A stretch of 64,000 nucleotides of DNA from Bacteroidia bacterium. GTDB lineage: Bacteria; Bacteroidota; Bacteroidia; Bacteroidales; Paludibacteraceae. This document shows, in pieces, positions 1 through 8,303 of the stretch. The position numbers and the translations under genes were made by a program. The stretch covers positions 62,001 through 126,000 of the forward strand of contig RZYM01000003.1 of NCBI GenBank assembly GCA_009930305.1. The letters are read 5' to 3'. Numbering within the stretch: the stretch's first letter is position 1; the number at the start of each line of letters is the position of its first letter. The notes beneath the pieces are model-generated. The model was not told the DNA's origin and ran no database searches. It saw only the letters and a list, made by a program, of their open reading frames with translations.

Positions 1-307
1 ACATCTTATTACGCGTGAAATATCGGTTGGAGATTATGTTCTAACCGGTGGTGAATTAGCAGCATCTATAATAGCCGATGCAGTTGTTAGAATAATACCG
101 GGGGTTATTTCTGATGAACAATCAGCCCTATCAGATTGTTTTCAAGATGACTTACTTTCGGCTCCTGTTTATACACGTCCGGCAGATTATAATGGTTGGA
201 AAGTACCTGATGTCTTATTGTCCGGACATGATGCTAAAATTCAGGAGTGGCGTATGGAACAATCTTTAGAAAGAACCAAAAGACTTCGTCCTGACTTACT
301 TAAATAA
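1..307 (+). CDS. trmD: tRNA (guanine-N1)-methyltransferase TrmD, C-terminal part
   Basis: The gene enters from the left edge in frame 2, and about 101 C-terminal residues are present. TrmD methylates G37 of tRNAs next to the anticodon, using S-adenosylmethionine. The visible stretch begins [20 protein letters not shown], the deep-knot segment ([12 protein letters not shown]) that binds the methyl donor, followed by a [11 protein letters not shown] segment and the basic C-terminal helix typical of the family. The start lies outside the window, and an intrinsic terminator follows 18 bp after the stop. The family call is firm; nothing can be said of its promoter. Confidence 0.93.
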   Translation, partial: HLITREISVGDYVLTGGELAASIIADAVVRIIPGVISDEQSALSDCFQDDLLSAPVYTRPADYNGWKVPDVLLSGHDAKIQEWRMEQSLERTKRLRPDLLK

Positions 308-324
308 CTTGCTTTAATACCATA

Positions 325-365
325 AAAAACGTTCCACACCAAAGATGCGGAACGTTTTTATTTTA
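325..365. terminator. Bidirectional intrinsic terminator between trmD and the DUF3078 gene
   Basis: An 11-bp perfect stem (AAAAACGTTCC at 325-335 with GGAACGTTTTT at 349-359) encloses a 13-nt loop. T-runs lie on both outer sides, so it can end the rightward trmD transcript and the leftward pyrK-pyrD-DUF3078 transcript. Confidence 0.85.
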
Positions 366-378
366 ATTTATAACTTAC

Positions 379-1590
379 TTAATAGTTCTTGAATGTATAG
401 GCTAAACCTAGACTAACAAATTCTTTTAATTGTAATTTTGCTTTATCCCATCCATCTTCTGTTGTTGAATCATAACGAGGATGAATTGATACGCGTGCTG
501 TCAAAATTTTGTACAGTACAAAGTTTGCTGTTATTTCCCAATCAACTTCTAAGCCAACCGTATGGTGACTATTACCCAAACCTAAATAATTGGTATATAA
601 AGACAATTTACTCTCTAAACTGATGCTACTATTAAATTGTTGAATATAATTGCACTGAACCAGAGCACCGGCATCGTTCATTATTTGTTGGTTAATCAGC
701 AAACCGACCTCTTTTGAAATACTTGTTGGTTCTGTGGTACCGTCACCCAATATCTTAGTAAACGTTCTCATATCATTAACATAAACCATTTTATATGCTA
801 TAGGTGAAATAAATAATGATACTTTTGCGTCCGATTTTTGACTGCTCCATTTATAATCCATACCTAATGACAAATAGAAACGTATAGGTGATGCCAAAGA
901 ACTGCTCATGTAGTTCTGGTCTATTGGGTATGTATCAAATAGTGTTGTTGAAAATTCTGCTTGGGCTGAGTAATACCATTTACCATATGCTTTATATCCC
1001 AATTTAGAAGTTAACTTAGAAAGATCGTCTGTCATGTGGAACTGACGTCCTACTTTATCGTCTTTAAACGTTGTAGATAATCCGTATTCTAATTCCAAAA
1101 AATTGTCCCATGTTAAATTATTGTAGTCATAGTTGATCCATCCCTTTAAATCTGCTAAACCTGCAAAATTACTATTACCTCCTGAATACCACGCTGAACT
1201 CCAATTAGTATTAGAAGAAACAAAATTTTGTGTTACTTGTAATGCTAAATCGGTTCCCATTTTCCATTTCTTTATAGGTGCAGTAGCTGGTTCCGGTGCA
1301 GGAGCCGGCTTTTGTTCAACTGGCGAAAACAAAAAACTACCATCAGCAGTTCTCGTTAACACGACTCCAGCATTAGCAGCATCCATCTGATCTAATATTT
1401 TATCAGAGATAGCATTTAATGATTGTTTCATACTATCGCGGCGTGACATTGTTGTAGATTCTTGCTGAACAAAAACCGCTTGATTGGATGATGCAGCTAC
1501 AGATACATCTTTCACAATTTTGTTGTCTTGCGAATTCGCAACAACAACTGATAACGCTAAAAGCGAAATCAAGATAATAGTTTTTTTCAT
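379..1590 (-). CDS. DUF3078 family outer-membrane protein
   Basis: 403 residues. An N-terminal signal peptide ([20 protein letters not shown]) is followed by a low-complexity, Ala/Pro-rich linker around residues 80-107. The C-terminal ~300 residues show alternating aromatic/polar strands (for example [19 protein letters not shown]) and end in an aromatic-rich AYTFKNY, as expected of an outer-membrane beta-barrel. I recognise the DUF3078 family of Bacteroidetes; its function is unknown. Its ATG overlaps the pyrD stop in an ATGA, so it is translated from the same message, although a link to pyrimidine synthesis is not obvious. Confidence 0.8.
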   Translation of the reverse strand: MKKTIILISLLALSVVVANSQDNKIVKDVSVAASSNQAVFVQQESTTMSRRDSMKQSLNAISDKILDQMDAANAGVVLTRTADGSFLFSPVEQKPAPAPEPATAPIKKWKMGTDLALQVTQNFVSSNTNWSSAWYSGGNSNFAGLADLKGWINYDYNNLTWDNFLELEYGLSTTFKDDKVGRQFHMTDDLSKLTSKLGYKAYGKWYYSAQAEFSTTLFDTYPIDQNYMSSSLASPIRFYLSLGMDYKWSSQKSDAKVSLFISPIAYKMVYVNDMRTFTKILGDGTTEPTSISKEVGLLINQQIMNDAGALVQCNYIQQFNSSISLESKLSLYTNYLGLGNSHHTVGLEVDWEITANFVLYKILTARVSIHPRYDSTTEDGWDKAKLQLKEFVSLGLAYTFKNY

Positions 1591-2498
1591 ATTTCTAATT
1601 TTCCAATAATATGTTTAACTGATTTAAAATTATGTCTGTTTAAATATGATTCAATGCCATCAGCAATTTGTACAGATATAGTAGGATCAATAAAGTTTGC
1701 GGTACCTATTTCTACTGCCGAAGCACCTGCTAATATAAACTCAATAGCATCATTCGCATTCATTATACCGCCTAAACCTATAATAGGTATGTTTACAACT
1801 TTAAACACCTGCCATACCATCCGTAAAGCGATAGGTTTAACACATGGACCGGATAAACCACCTGTAATTGTAGATAAAACGGGCTTACGTGTCTCCGCAT
1901 CAATAGCCATTCCCATAATAGTATTAATAAGTGATACAGCATCAGCACCAGCGTCTTCTACCGACTTTGCAATAGATGCAATATCGGTAACATTAGGCGA
2001 TAACTTTACTATTAAAGTCTTGTTACACACTTTCTTAACAGCTGATACAACAGAATTTGCAGATTCGCATGAAGTGCCAAATGCCATACCTCCTTCTTTT
2101 ACATTAGGACATGATATGTTTAATTCGATAGCAGGAATTTTATCTAAATCTGACAGCTTTTCTACTGTTTTTACATAGTCTTCGACTGATGCACCCGATA
2201 CATTTATGATTACATTTGTATTATAATCCTTTATTTCAGGGTAAATATGCTCTATAAAATAGTCAACTCCTTTGTTCTGCAATCCTACTGCATTCAACAT
2301 GCCTGAAGGTGTCTCTGCAAGGCGCGGATAAGGGTTTCCTTCTCTTTTGAGAAGTGTGGTTCCTTTTACAATTATACCACCTATTCGCGAAAAGTCGACA
2401 AAATCTTCAAACTCTATTCCATAGCCGAAGGTCCCTGAAGCTGTAAGCACTGGATTTCGAAGGCTTAAATCACCTATTTTTAAATTCACTTCTGCCAT
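1587..2498 (-). CDS. pyrD: Dihydroorotate dehydrogenase B, catalytic subunit
   Basis: 303 residues, full length for class 1B PyrD. It oxidises dihydroorotate to orotate in UMP synthesis using FMN, passing electrons to PyrK. Visible family features are [13 protein letters not shown] near the N terminus, [13 protein letters not shown] with the catalytic Cys region, IVKLSPN, and the FMN-phosphate loops GGLSGP and GLGGI near residues 210-245. It overlaps pyrK by 13 bp upstream and the DUF3078 gene by 4 bp downstream, indicating tight translational coupling. Pairing with pyrK fixes it as the NAD-linked 1B type rather than a quinone-linked enzyme. Confidence 0.95.
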   Translation of the reverse strand: MAEVNLKIGDLSLRNPVLTASGTFGYGIEFEDFVDFSRIGGIIVKGTTLLKREGNPYPRLAETPSGMLNAVGLQNKGVDYFIEHIYPEIKDYNTNVIINVSGASVEDYVKTVEKLSDLDKIPAIELNISCPNVKEGGMAFGTSCESANSVVSAVKKVCNKTLIVKLSPNVTDIASIAKSVEDAGADAVSLINTIMGMAIDAETRKPVLSTITGGLSGPCVKPIALRMVWQVFKVVNIPIIGLGGIMNANDAIEFILAGASAVEIGTANFIDPTISVQIADGIESYLNRHNFKSVKHIIGKLEI

Positions 2499-3262
2499 GT
2501 CAAATCTTTTATATTAAATATAGGACCATCCGTACATACACATTTGTGACCTTCATTAGTTTCTGTAACACAACATAAGCATGCACCTACTCCACAAGCC
2601 ATTTTAGTTTCCAATGATACTTCACAATCTATATTATTCTTGCTTGCAAATACTCCTATTGCTTTCATCATTGGCATAGGGCCACAAGCATATATTTTAT
2701 CAATAAGTAATTTAGACAAAATCGAATGAGACGTTACAAATCCTTTTTCGCCGATACTACCATCTTCAGTAGTAATAAATATATTACCATACTTATTGTA
2801 GTCATTTAAGTCTATTGTTTCTTTTTTAGACCTAAAACCTAGTAAATAATTGACATCAACCCCTTTTTGCTTCAATACGCGGCCTAAATATAATAATGGA
2901 GCTATTCCTACACCTCCGCCTACTAATAACGCAGAACTACCCTTAGAAAGCAAATTGAAGCCGTTTCCAAGAGGATAAACCATATTAAGTGTATCTCCTG
3001 ATTTAAGGCGCGACAAAGTCTGTGTGCCATCACCAACTTTATTAATTAATAAATTGATTTCGTTTTTATCTATATTGACGTCGTGAATTGATATTGGACG
3101 TCTTAAAAAGGTAGTAGAAGATCCGTCTACACGTATTTCGGCAAACTGACCCGGTAAGATTGTAGGCAAATCACCATTATATGCTATACACAGCCTAAAA
3201 TAAGATTCATTTAATTTGTCATTTGAAACAATATTAAAATCTGAAAGAAATTTCTTTGGCAT
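2486..3262 (-). CDS. pyrK: Dihydroorotate dehydrogenase B, electron transfer subunit
   Basis: 258 residues. Iron-sulfur flavoprotein partner that carries electrons from PyrD to NAD+. FAD-binding motif RRPISIHDV lies near residue 55, the nucleotide-binding [12 protein letters not shown] near 112-123 and ACGPMPMM near 193. The [2Fe-2S] cysteines are clustered in [10 protein letters not shown] and the following KCVC, near residues 220-243. It is the first gene of the leftward pyrK-pyrD-DUF3078 unit; its start sits 91 bp from the XRE stop. A weak TAACTTCG lies in that gap, but no clear -33 box accompanies it. Confidence 0.94.
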   Translation of the reverse strand: MPKKFLSDFNIVSNDKLNESYFRLCIAYNGDLPTILPGQFAEIRVDGSSTTFLRRPISIHDVNIDKNEINLLINKVGDGTQTLSRLKSGDTLNMVYPLGNGFNLLSKGSSALLVGGGVGIAPLLYLGRVLKQKGVDVNYLLGFRSKKETIDLNDYNKYGNIFITTEDGSIGEKGFVTSHSILSKLLIDKIYACGPMPMMKAIGVFASKNNIDCEVSLETKMACGVGACLCCVTETNEGHKCVCTDGPIFNIKDLTWQK

Positions 3263-3353
3263 ATAGACTTGTTTTGTGCGTTCAAAAAAAACTCAAATTC
3301 AAACCGCGAAGTTACTTAAAAATAACAAATTATTAAAATTTGTATTTGTTTTT

Positions 3354-3788
3354 TTATCTGGCTAAAAAGTCTTCATACGTATTATCTGAAAAATATACTA
3401 CAATTCTTGTAATTTCTTTTAAAGGTGCTGTTTTAATGATTTCCTTTATAACTGGCTGATAATAAGTAGAATCATCTGGAATATTTTGCTTTACAGACTC
3501 TTTTCCAGGCTCTGAGATTTTAATATTTTCTGCATGACTTACATCTTGACTGAATAAATCGCGTTGTTCTACCTTTTGATGCTTATACATTATATCCGAA
3601 TCAAGCAATAACCAGTCCGGATTAATATTAGGAAACGCTTTCAATATTTTTTGTACAACATCGATGCTAGGCTTGTTTCGACCTGATCGAAAATGAGAAA
3701 CAGCTGACGGCTGAATAGATATTTTCATAGCAAATTCCTTTGGCGTAAGCTTCTCTTTTTCTAATAAAAGACGAATTTTTTCTTGCAT
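3354..3788 (-). CDS. XRE-family helix-turn-helix transcriptional regulator
   Basis: 144 residues. The N-terminal ~65 residues are a Cro/CI-type HTH: LTPKEFAMKISIQPSAVSHF is the recognition region and GRNKPSIDVVQKILKAFP the following helices, then the typical NPDWLL. The C-terminal half is polar and unrecognised, with no protease or ligand domain visible, so it is probably a simple DNA-binding protein. It is divergent from mazG across a gap packed with a TACA-NN-TGTA palindrome, and one copy overlaps its own promoter, which suggests autorepression. What signal it responds to cannot be read from the sequence. Confidence 0.85.
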   Translation of the reverse strand: MQEKIRLLLEKEKLTPKEFAMKISIQPSAVSHFRSGRNKPSIDVVQKILKAFPNINPDWLLLDSDIMYKHQKVEQRDLFSQDVSHAENIKISEPGKESVKQNIPDDSTYYQPVIKEIIKTAPLKEITRIVVYFSDNTYEDFLAR

Positions 3789-3807
3789 AATTGTAAAATT
3801 TATACGC

Positions 3808-3908
3808 TACAAATGTAAAAAGAATATTTTACAAATGCAAACTTTATTTTTGTAACTGTAAAATACATTTGTAATTTTTTGCTTTCATAATGTAAGTATA
3901 CAAGTGTG
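3808..3908. promoter_or_regulatory. Operator cluster 1: four TACA-NN-TGTA-like palindromes
   Basis: Ten-base palindromes sit at 3808-3817 (TACAAATGTA), 3830-3839 (TACAAATGCA, one mismatch), 3864-3873 (TACATTTGTA) and 3899-3908 (TACAAGTGTG, one mismatch). They lie directly upstream of the XRE gene and cover its promoter. The binding protein is inferred to be that XRE regulator because of position and the palindromic 10-bp size; no direct evidence is visible. Confidence 0.65.
3810..3841 (-). promoter_or_regulatory. Promoter of the XRE regulator, overlapped by an operator
   Basis: On the minus strand TTTG (3841-3838) is followed after exactly 20 bp by TACATTTG (3817-3810). This fits the Bacteroidetes consensus TTTG, 19-21 bp, TAnnTTTG. 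The -7 box is itself part of the palindrome TACAAATGTA at 3808-3817, so a protein bound there would block initiation. The ATG follows about 20 bp downstream. Confidence 0.7.
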
Positions 3909-4158
3909 AATCTTTCGTTTTATTGCTGTTTTTTATACCGTATACACTTAATAACATAGGTTAGATAAATTATATAAATATATGGTATATAAACTATTAT
4001 ATAATGGCATTTATTATACGTCAGCAATTTAACACTAAAAGTATACTTTTTATATGATTTTATACACAATCACTTTATTTAATCGTTGTAATTAATTGGG
4101 TTTTAAGTATATATATTAAGTCATAAAATTTAATTTTAGAATTACAGTTTTGCGATAA

Positions 4159-4268
4159 TACATTTGTATTCATTTATACACTTGTATTAAAAAAGTTATC
4201 AATCATCCTGCAATTTGCCTGTATACATTTGTAAATCTATTTATGATTGCGCGTTATTTACATGTGTA
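4159..4268. promoter_or_regulatory. Operator cluster 2: four TACA-NN-TGTA palindromes upstream of mazG
   Basis: Copies are at 4159-4168 (TACATTTGTA), 4177-4186 (TACACTTGTA), 4224-4233 (TACATTTGTA) and 4259-4268 (TACATGTGTA). All four match TACANNTGTA. The cluster ends about 100 bp before the mazG ATG. Between the two clusters (3909-4158) the 250 bp are very AT-rich and show no ORF, RNA or further copy that I can see. Confidence 0.6.
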
Positions 4269-4369
4269 AATAAAAATACCTTATTATTGTAACATATTTT
4301 TTGTTACCTTAAAACTATAAAATTTATTACCTTTACAAATCAAAATCAAACTACTCTACTTTAAATATT

Positions 4370-5170
4370 ATGCAAGAAGAAAAGTTGAAAGCATTTGAAC
4401 GTGCTTTAGATATTTTAGACCGTTTACGTATTGAATGCCCATGGGACAAGAAACAAACAAATGATACCCTACGCATCTTAACAATTGAAGAAACTTTTGA
4501 ATTAGCTGATGCAATAATCAAAAATGACTCAAAAGAAATTAAGGTTGAACTTGGAGATATACTGCTTCATATACTATTTTATGCTAAAATTGCAGAAGAG
4601 AAAAATCAATTTAACATCGCTGATGTATGTAACACTCTGTGTGACAAATTAATATATCGACATCCGCACGTTTTTGGCTCTGTTCAGGCCGATAATGACC
4701 AACAAGTCATAAGGAATTGGGAAATATTGAAGCTACGCGAGGGTAAAAACAAGACTGTTTTATGTGGTGTGCCATCTGCCTTACCTTCTATTATAAAAGC
4801 ACATCGAATTCAAGATAAAGCTCGAGGTGTTGGATTTGATTGGGCAAATAAGGAAGATGTATGGAATAAAGTAAGAGAAGAGATTAGCGAGTTGGCTGTT
4901 GAAATTGATAATAAAGATCAAGATAAAATTGAAGAAGAATTCGGTGATGTTTTGTTCAGCGTTATTAATGCAGCTCGTTTATATAAGATAAATCCTGATA
5001 ACGCATTAGAGCGAACAAATCAAAAATTTATCAGACGCTTCAATTATATAGAAAGTGAACTCAATAAGAAAGGTATCAAAATTAATGATGCAAGTCTTGA
5101 AGAAATGGATAAATTGTGGAATGAAACAAAAGCAAATGAAAAAAAAGAAGATCAACAAATAAATTGTTGA
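4370..5170 (+). CDS. mazG: MazG nucleoside triphosphate pyrophosphohydrolase
   Basis: 266 residues, the two-domain MazG length. It hydrolyses (d)NTPs to the monophosphate and pyrophosphate, a house-cleaning role. The first domain shows RIECPWDKKQT and the metal-binding EETFELADAI followed by ELGDILLHILF. The second repeats the pattern with EEISELAVEI and EEEFGDVLFSVINAARL near residues 165-210. It stands alone, without a mazEF pair next to it. It faces the XRE gene across the operator-rich gap, so co-regulation is possible but unproven. Confidence 0.94.
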   Translation: MQEEKLKAFERALDILDRLRIECPWDKKQTNDTLRILTIEETFELADAIIKNDSKEIKVELGDILLHILFYAKIAEEKNQFNIADVCNTLCDKLIYRHPHVFGSVQADNDQQVIRNWEILKLREGKNKTVLCGVPSALPSIIKAHRIQDKARGVGFDWANKEDVWNKVREEISELAVEIDNKDQDKIEEEFGDVLFSVINAARLYKINPDNALERTNQKFIRRFNYIESELNKKGIKINDASLEEMDKLWNETKANEKKEDQQINC

Positions 5171-5206
5171 CCCTCTTTCACCAATAAACACGATTAAAAT
5201 TGTATT

Positions 5207-6154
5207 CTACTGCAAATATTTATTTGACGCTGTTTGCAGTATATTTTCACATTCCGATATAATATCTTTTATTATATCTTCAGATGTTTGTATTTTTGTA
5301 ACCAGTCCTGCACTTTGTCCTGCCATATAGCATCCCTCTGTTTCATTTCCCTCTTTTACGGCTTTGCGTAATGCACCTGTTCCTAATACATTAAGTTCTT
5401 CATCAGTTGCACCAGCTTGTTCCATTTTAGCAAATTTTCTGGTAAACGGTGTTTTCAATGCTCTTACAGGATGACCAGAACGTCTACCTGTTACAATGGT
5501 ATCTGTATCATTAGCCGATAATATTTTTTGCTTGTAAATATCACTAATCTGGCATTCTACTGCAGATAAGAAACGTGTTCCGCATTGAACTCCTTCTGCT
5601 CCGAGTATAAATGCTGCTGCCATTCCACGTCCATCAGCAATACCTCCTGCTGCAATAACCGGAATTTTAACAGTATCACACACTTGGGGTACAAGTGTAA
5701 TTGTTGCTAAATCACCAATATGGCCACCCGACTCGCCTCCTTCTGCAATTACAGCACAAGCACCTATGCTTTCAACTTTTTGCGCCATAGCTACTGATGG
5801 TACTACAGGTATAACTTTAATACCTGCATCTAACCACATTTGCATATACTTTCCGGGATTTCCTGCACCTGTCGTAACTACTGCAACTTTTTCTTGTGCC
5901 AATACTTCTGCAACTTCTGCTGCAAAAGGACTTAACAACATTACATTTACACCGAATGGTTTATCGGTTAAATTTTTACATTTACGAATTTGTTCTCTTA
6001 CATAATTTGGATCAGCATTACCGGCCGATATTATACCTAAACCTCCGGCATTTGAAACTGAGGATGCCAATATTGATTCTGATACCCATGCCATACCCCC
6101 TTGAAAAATTGGGTATTTAATACCAACTAAATCGCAGATTCTACTTCTAAACAT
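5207..6154 (-). CDS. fabK: Enoyl-ACP reductase II (FabK) / nitronate monooxygenase family flavoprotein
   Basis: 315 residues, FMN-dependent TIM barrel. N-terminal GIKYPIFQGGMAW, central VIAEGGESGGHIG, PVIAAGGIADGRG and GVQCGTRFL are the conserved FMN and phosphate-binding segments of the FabK/2-nitropropane dioxygenase family. These two functions cannot be separated by motif alone. The preceding fabH, with a 28-bp reading-frame overlap, argues for the fatty acid enzyme that reduces enoyl-ACP in the last elongation step. Start chosen at MFRSRICDLVGIKYP because family members begin just before the GIKYP motif. Confidence 0.82.
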   Translation of the reverse strand: MFRSRICDLVGIKYPIFQGGMAWVSESILASSVSNAGGLGIISAGNADPNYVREQIRKCKNLTDKPFGVNVMLLSPFAAEVAEVLAQEKVAVVTTGAGNPGKYMQMWLDAGIKVIPVVPSVAMAQKVESIGACAVIAEGGESGGHIGDLATITLVPQVCDTVKIPVIAAGGIADGRGMAAAFILGAEGVQCGTRFLSAVECQISDIYKQKILSANDTDTIVTGRRSGHPVRALKTPFTRKFAKMEQAGATDEELNVLGTGALRKAVKEGNETEGCYMAGQSAGLVTKIQTSEDIIKDIISECENILQTASNKYLQ

Positions 6155-7143
6155 GATCTATATTTTTTTTCGGTTTTGTCATTACTGCTTTTTGACCATT
6201 CAATTACACATGCACCTGTTGTAAATCCTGCTCCAAAAGCACTTAATACTATTTTAGTTCCTTCTTTTAAACGTCCGTCTCTATTCATTTCGTCTAACAA
6301 AATTGGAATACTTGCCGACGATGTATTTCCATATCTTTCTATATTATGTGGAAATTTTTCTTCCGGTTGTTTTAAATGATTACAAATACTGTCAATTATT
6401 CTAATATTTGCCTGATGCAACATAAAATAATCAATATCATTTAAAGTTAAACCGGCTTTTTCCACTACATTATTTATATCAGCTACTGATGATGCAACAG
6501 CCAACTTAAACACATCTTTTCCATTCATCACCAACGGAGCTGCATCTATCTTTTTCTCAACATATGGTGAATCTTCCAAATCTCTTTGATAATATAAAGC
6601 ATCAACGTTACTTACTGTGGTAAGTAATGCCGATTTTAAATCATCACCTTTTGATAGAATAACTGCAGCTGCACCATCTCCAAATAAAACACTTGTACTA
6701 CGTTCTTTCCAATTTGTAAAACGTGATGGCTCTTCTGCACACACAACTAATACATTATTAATATATGGCTTTGTCTGCAAAAATGATTCTGCAATATCTA
6801 ATGCATAAATAAAACCTGCACAAGCTCCATTAATATCAATGCAAGGACATGTTGCGTTAATTTCGCCCTGCAATATACAACTTAATGCCGGAGTTACATA
6901 TCTATTTGCAACATTCGAACATATAATATAATCTAAATCTGCAGCTGTAATTCCTGCATTTTCAATAGCTAAGCGCGAAGCGTCAGTAGTTAAACCCAAC
7001 AAATTGTCTTTTGAGAGCAATCTTCTCTCTTTAATTCCTGTACGTGTGCTAATCCAATTATCACTCGTATCCAAAAATTCAGCCAACATATCATTTGTTA
7101 CTGATAAAGATGGCAAAGCTTTTCCTGTTCCAATAATTTTCAT
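6127..7143 (-). CDS. fabH: 3-oxoacyl-ACP synthase III (FabH)
   Basis: 338 residues from the internal ATG at MKIIGTGKALPS; the longer frame to 7179 adds 12 residues the family lacks. FabH starts fatty acid synthesis by condensing an acyl-CoA with malonyl-ACP. The catalytic triad is visible as C108 in GACAG, H243 in HQANIRI and N273 in YGNTSSAS. The C terminus runs about 15 residues past the usual GACVIEW end, and this tail is what overlaps fabK. It is the first gene of a two-gene leftward fab unit. Confidence 0.94.
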   Translation of the reverse strand: MKIIGTGKALPSLSVTNDMLAEFLDTSDNWISTRTGIKERRLLSKDNLLGLTTDASRLAIENAGITAADLDYIICSNVANRYVTPALSCILQGEINATCPCIDINGACAGFIYALDIAESFLQTKPYINNVLVVCAEEPSRFTNWKERSTSVLFGDGAAAVILSKGDDLKSALLTTVSNVDALYYQRDLEDSPYVEKKIDAAPLVMNGKDVFKLAVASSVADINNVVEKAGLTLNDIDYFMLHQANIRIIDSICNHLKQPEEKFPHNIERYGNTSSASIPILLDEMNRDGRLKEGTKIVLSAFGAGFTTGACVIEWSKSSNDKTEKKYRSCLEVESAI

Positions 7144-7199
7144 AATAGTATGCACTTTATTTGACTGCAAAGTAAGCACACTAAAATTGATCGATAAAA

Positions 7200-7249
7200 C
7201 AAATGGGATTAGCTTCCCTTTTATACTCTATATATCACCCAAATGGGAT
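7200..7249. repeat. Direct repeat CAAATGGGAT upstream of fabH, possible operator
   Basis: CAAATGGGAT occurs at 7200-7209 and again at 7240-7249, exactly 40 bp apart, about 57 bp and 97 bp upstream of the fabH ATG. The spacing is close to four helical turns, which would put both on the same DNA face. The sequence shows only the repeat; a regulatory role is inference. Confidence 0.4.
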
Positions 7250-7286
7250 AAAAATGTACGTTATAGGGGTGAATTTTGTTAAATAA

Positions 7287-7341
7287 AGGGGTAAAACGAT
7301 TATTCTGACCTGTTTTTATTCGTGATTCTTAATTTACCCCT
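7287..7341. repeat. Inverted repeat AGGGGTAAA / TTTACCCCT between fabH and the rhodanese gene
   Basis: A 9-bp perfect inverted repeat (7287-7295 and 7333-7341) has a 37-nt spacer, located downstream of the leftward rhodanese gene and upstream of fabH. No T-run follows, so it is not a standard terminator. Related GGGGT words occur just outside it (7264-7269). Confidence 0.35.
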
Positions 7342-7372
7342 CTATAATTTAGTAATATCGTACTAATTATAT

Positions 7373-7750
7373 CTATTCAGTTACAATATCCCCATTCCAC
7401 TTAGAAATTCCTGTATTTAATTCTATCACTATATAATTGTTTTTTGATATAATTTCAGCAGCCTTTTTGCTTCTAACTCCACTTCTACAATAAACTGCTA
7501 CTTTCTTTTTCTTCTTTAGTTTTAATATATTTTTCTCGAAATCTTGATTTTTAAAATCTATATTAATGGCCTTCGGAAGGTGTCCTGACGCATACTCACT
7601 TGGGGTTCGCACATCTACAAGCTGCAGTTTTTTACTCTTAAGTTGCTTTGCAAAATTCTCATTATTTAATGAGGTATATGTTTGAGCATTTATCGACATT
7701 ATTACTGCAATAAAACTTAATAATAGTACTGACTTTTTAATCGAAAACAT
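7373..7750 (-). CDS. Secreted rhodanese-like protein
   Basis: 125 residues from the ATG at MFSIKKSVLL. A hydrophobic signal sequence ends near residue 22 (INAQ), followed by a single rhodanese domain: LVDVRTPSEYASGHLPKAI, then the active-site loop CRSGVRS with Cys88, then NTGISKWNG. Such periplasmic single-domain rhodaneses move sulfane sulfur, but the substrate is unknown. The reading frame extends upstream to a TTG that lies inside the -7 promoter box, so that start is ruled out; the ATG at 7759 is an alternative. Confidence 0.88.
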   Translation of the reverse strand: MFSIKKSVLLLSFIAVIMSINAQTYTSLNNENFAKQLKSKKLQLVDVRTPSEYASGHLPKAINIDFKNQDFEKNILKLKKKKKVAVYCRSGVRSKKAAEIISKNNYIVIELNTGISKWNGDIVTE

Positions 7751-7774
7751 TATATACATAGTTGAATCAAGGCA

Positions 7775-7805
7775 CAAATCTACATATTTATCTCAACGTA
7801 ACAAA
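7775..7805 (-). promoter_or_regulatory. Promoter of the rhodanese gene
   Basis: On the minus strand TTTG (7805-7802), a 19-bp spacer, then TAGATTTG (7782-7775). This is a full match to the Bacteroidetes consensus. Transcription should start near 7770, leaving a leader of about 10-20 nt. Confidence 0.75.
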
Positions 7806-7901
7806 TTTAATTTTAGTCTATGAATTGATTCAAAAGCTTTTTTATACTTTTACATATAACTATGCAGTAATTTTTTTGTCTCGTTACAAATCATTCTTTT
7901 T

Positions 7902-8243
7902 ATGAAAAATCTGTTACTAATATTGCTATTATGGCTCCCTATTTCAATATTTGCTGAAGTAAGCATCGATAAAAACAATTGTACAATCACAAAAGACGGA
8001 AAGACTTTTCATCAGTATGGCAACGTTCAAATTGTTGAATCATTCCCTGACATCAAGGTTAAAATTGTCGAATCATTTCCCGACATTAAAGTAACGATTG
8101 TAGATTCGTTTGCTGATGAATGCGGCAAAGTAAAAGTTGTAGAATCGTTTTCCACCTTAAAAGTACAGCTTGTTGAATCTTTCCCTGACATTACAGTTAA
8201 AATCGTCGAGTCATTTCCTGGAATAAAAGATTTAAATCGATGA
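7902..8243 (+). CDS. Small secreted protein of tandem VESF repeats, function unknown
   Basis: 113 residues. A signal peptide (MKNLLLILLLWLPISIFA) is followed by a ~24-residue lead-in, then six tandem units of the form V-x-(I/V/L)-V-(E/D)-S-F-(P/A/S)-D-(I/L)-K. Units are 10-11 residues, except the third, which carries a short insertion (DSFADECGK). Strictly alternating hydrophobic residues suggest stacked beta strands, perhaps a small solenoid. I do not recognise a named family. The two cysteines (one before and one within the repeats) could form a disulfide. It ends 60 bp before the CRISPR array, and no functional link is shown. Confidence 0.75.
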   Translation: MKNLLLILLLWLPISIFAEVSIDKNNCTITKDGKTFHQYGNVQIVESFPDIKVKIVESFPDIKVTIVDSFADECGKVKVVESFSTLKVQLVESFPDITVKIVESFPGIKDLNR

Positions 8244-8303
8244 TATTCAATTAAAAAGCATTACTTAAAAATATTTGTGTATAGCACAAGACCATTATGC
8301 TTG

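Noticed and set aside
1654-2178. 174-residue plus-strand ORF
   Set aside because: Antisense shadow of pyrD, which has clear family motifs along the same stretch.
3354-5170. XRE plus mazG as a toxin-antitoxin or prophage remnant
   Set aside because: MazG is the housekeeping pyrophosphohydrolase and not a toxin. No integrase, structural or excision genes are near; only the operator density is phage-like.
7751-7777. Longer N terminus for the rhodanese starting at TTG 7777
   Set aside because: That TTG is part of the TAGATTTG -7 box of a perfect promoter, so it cannot be translated from it.
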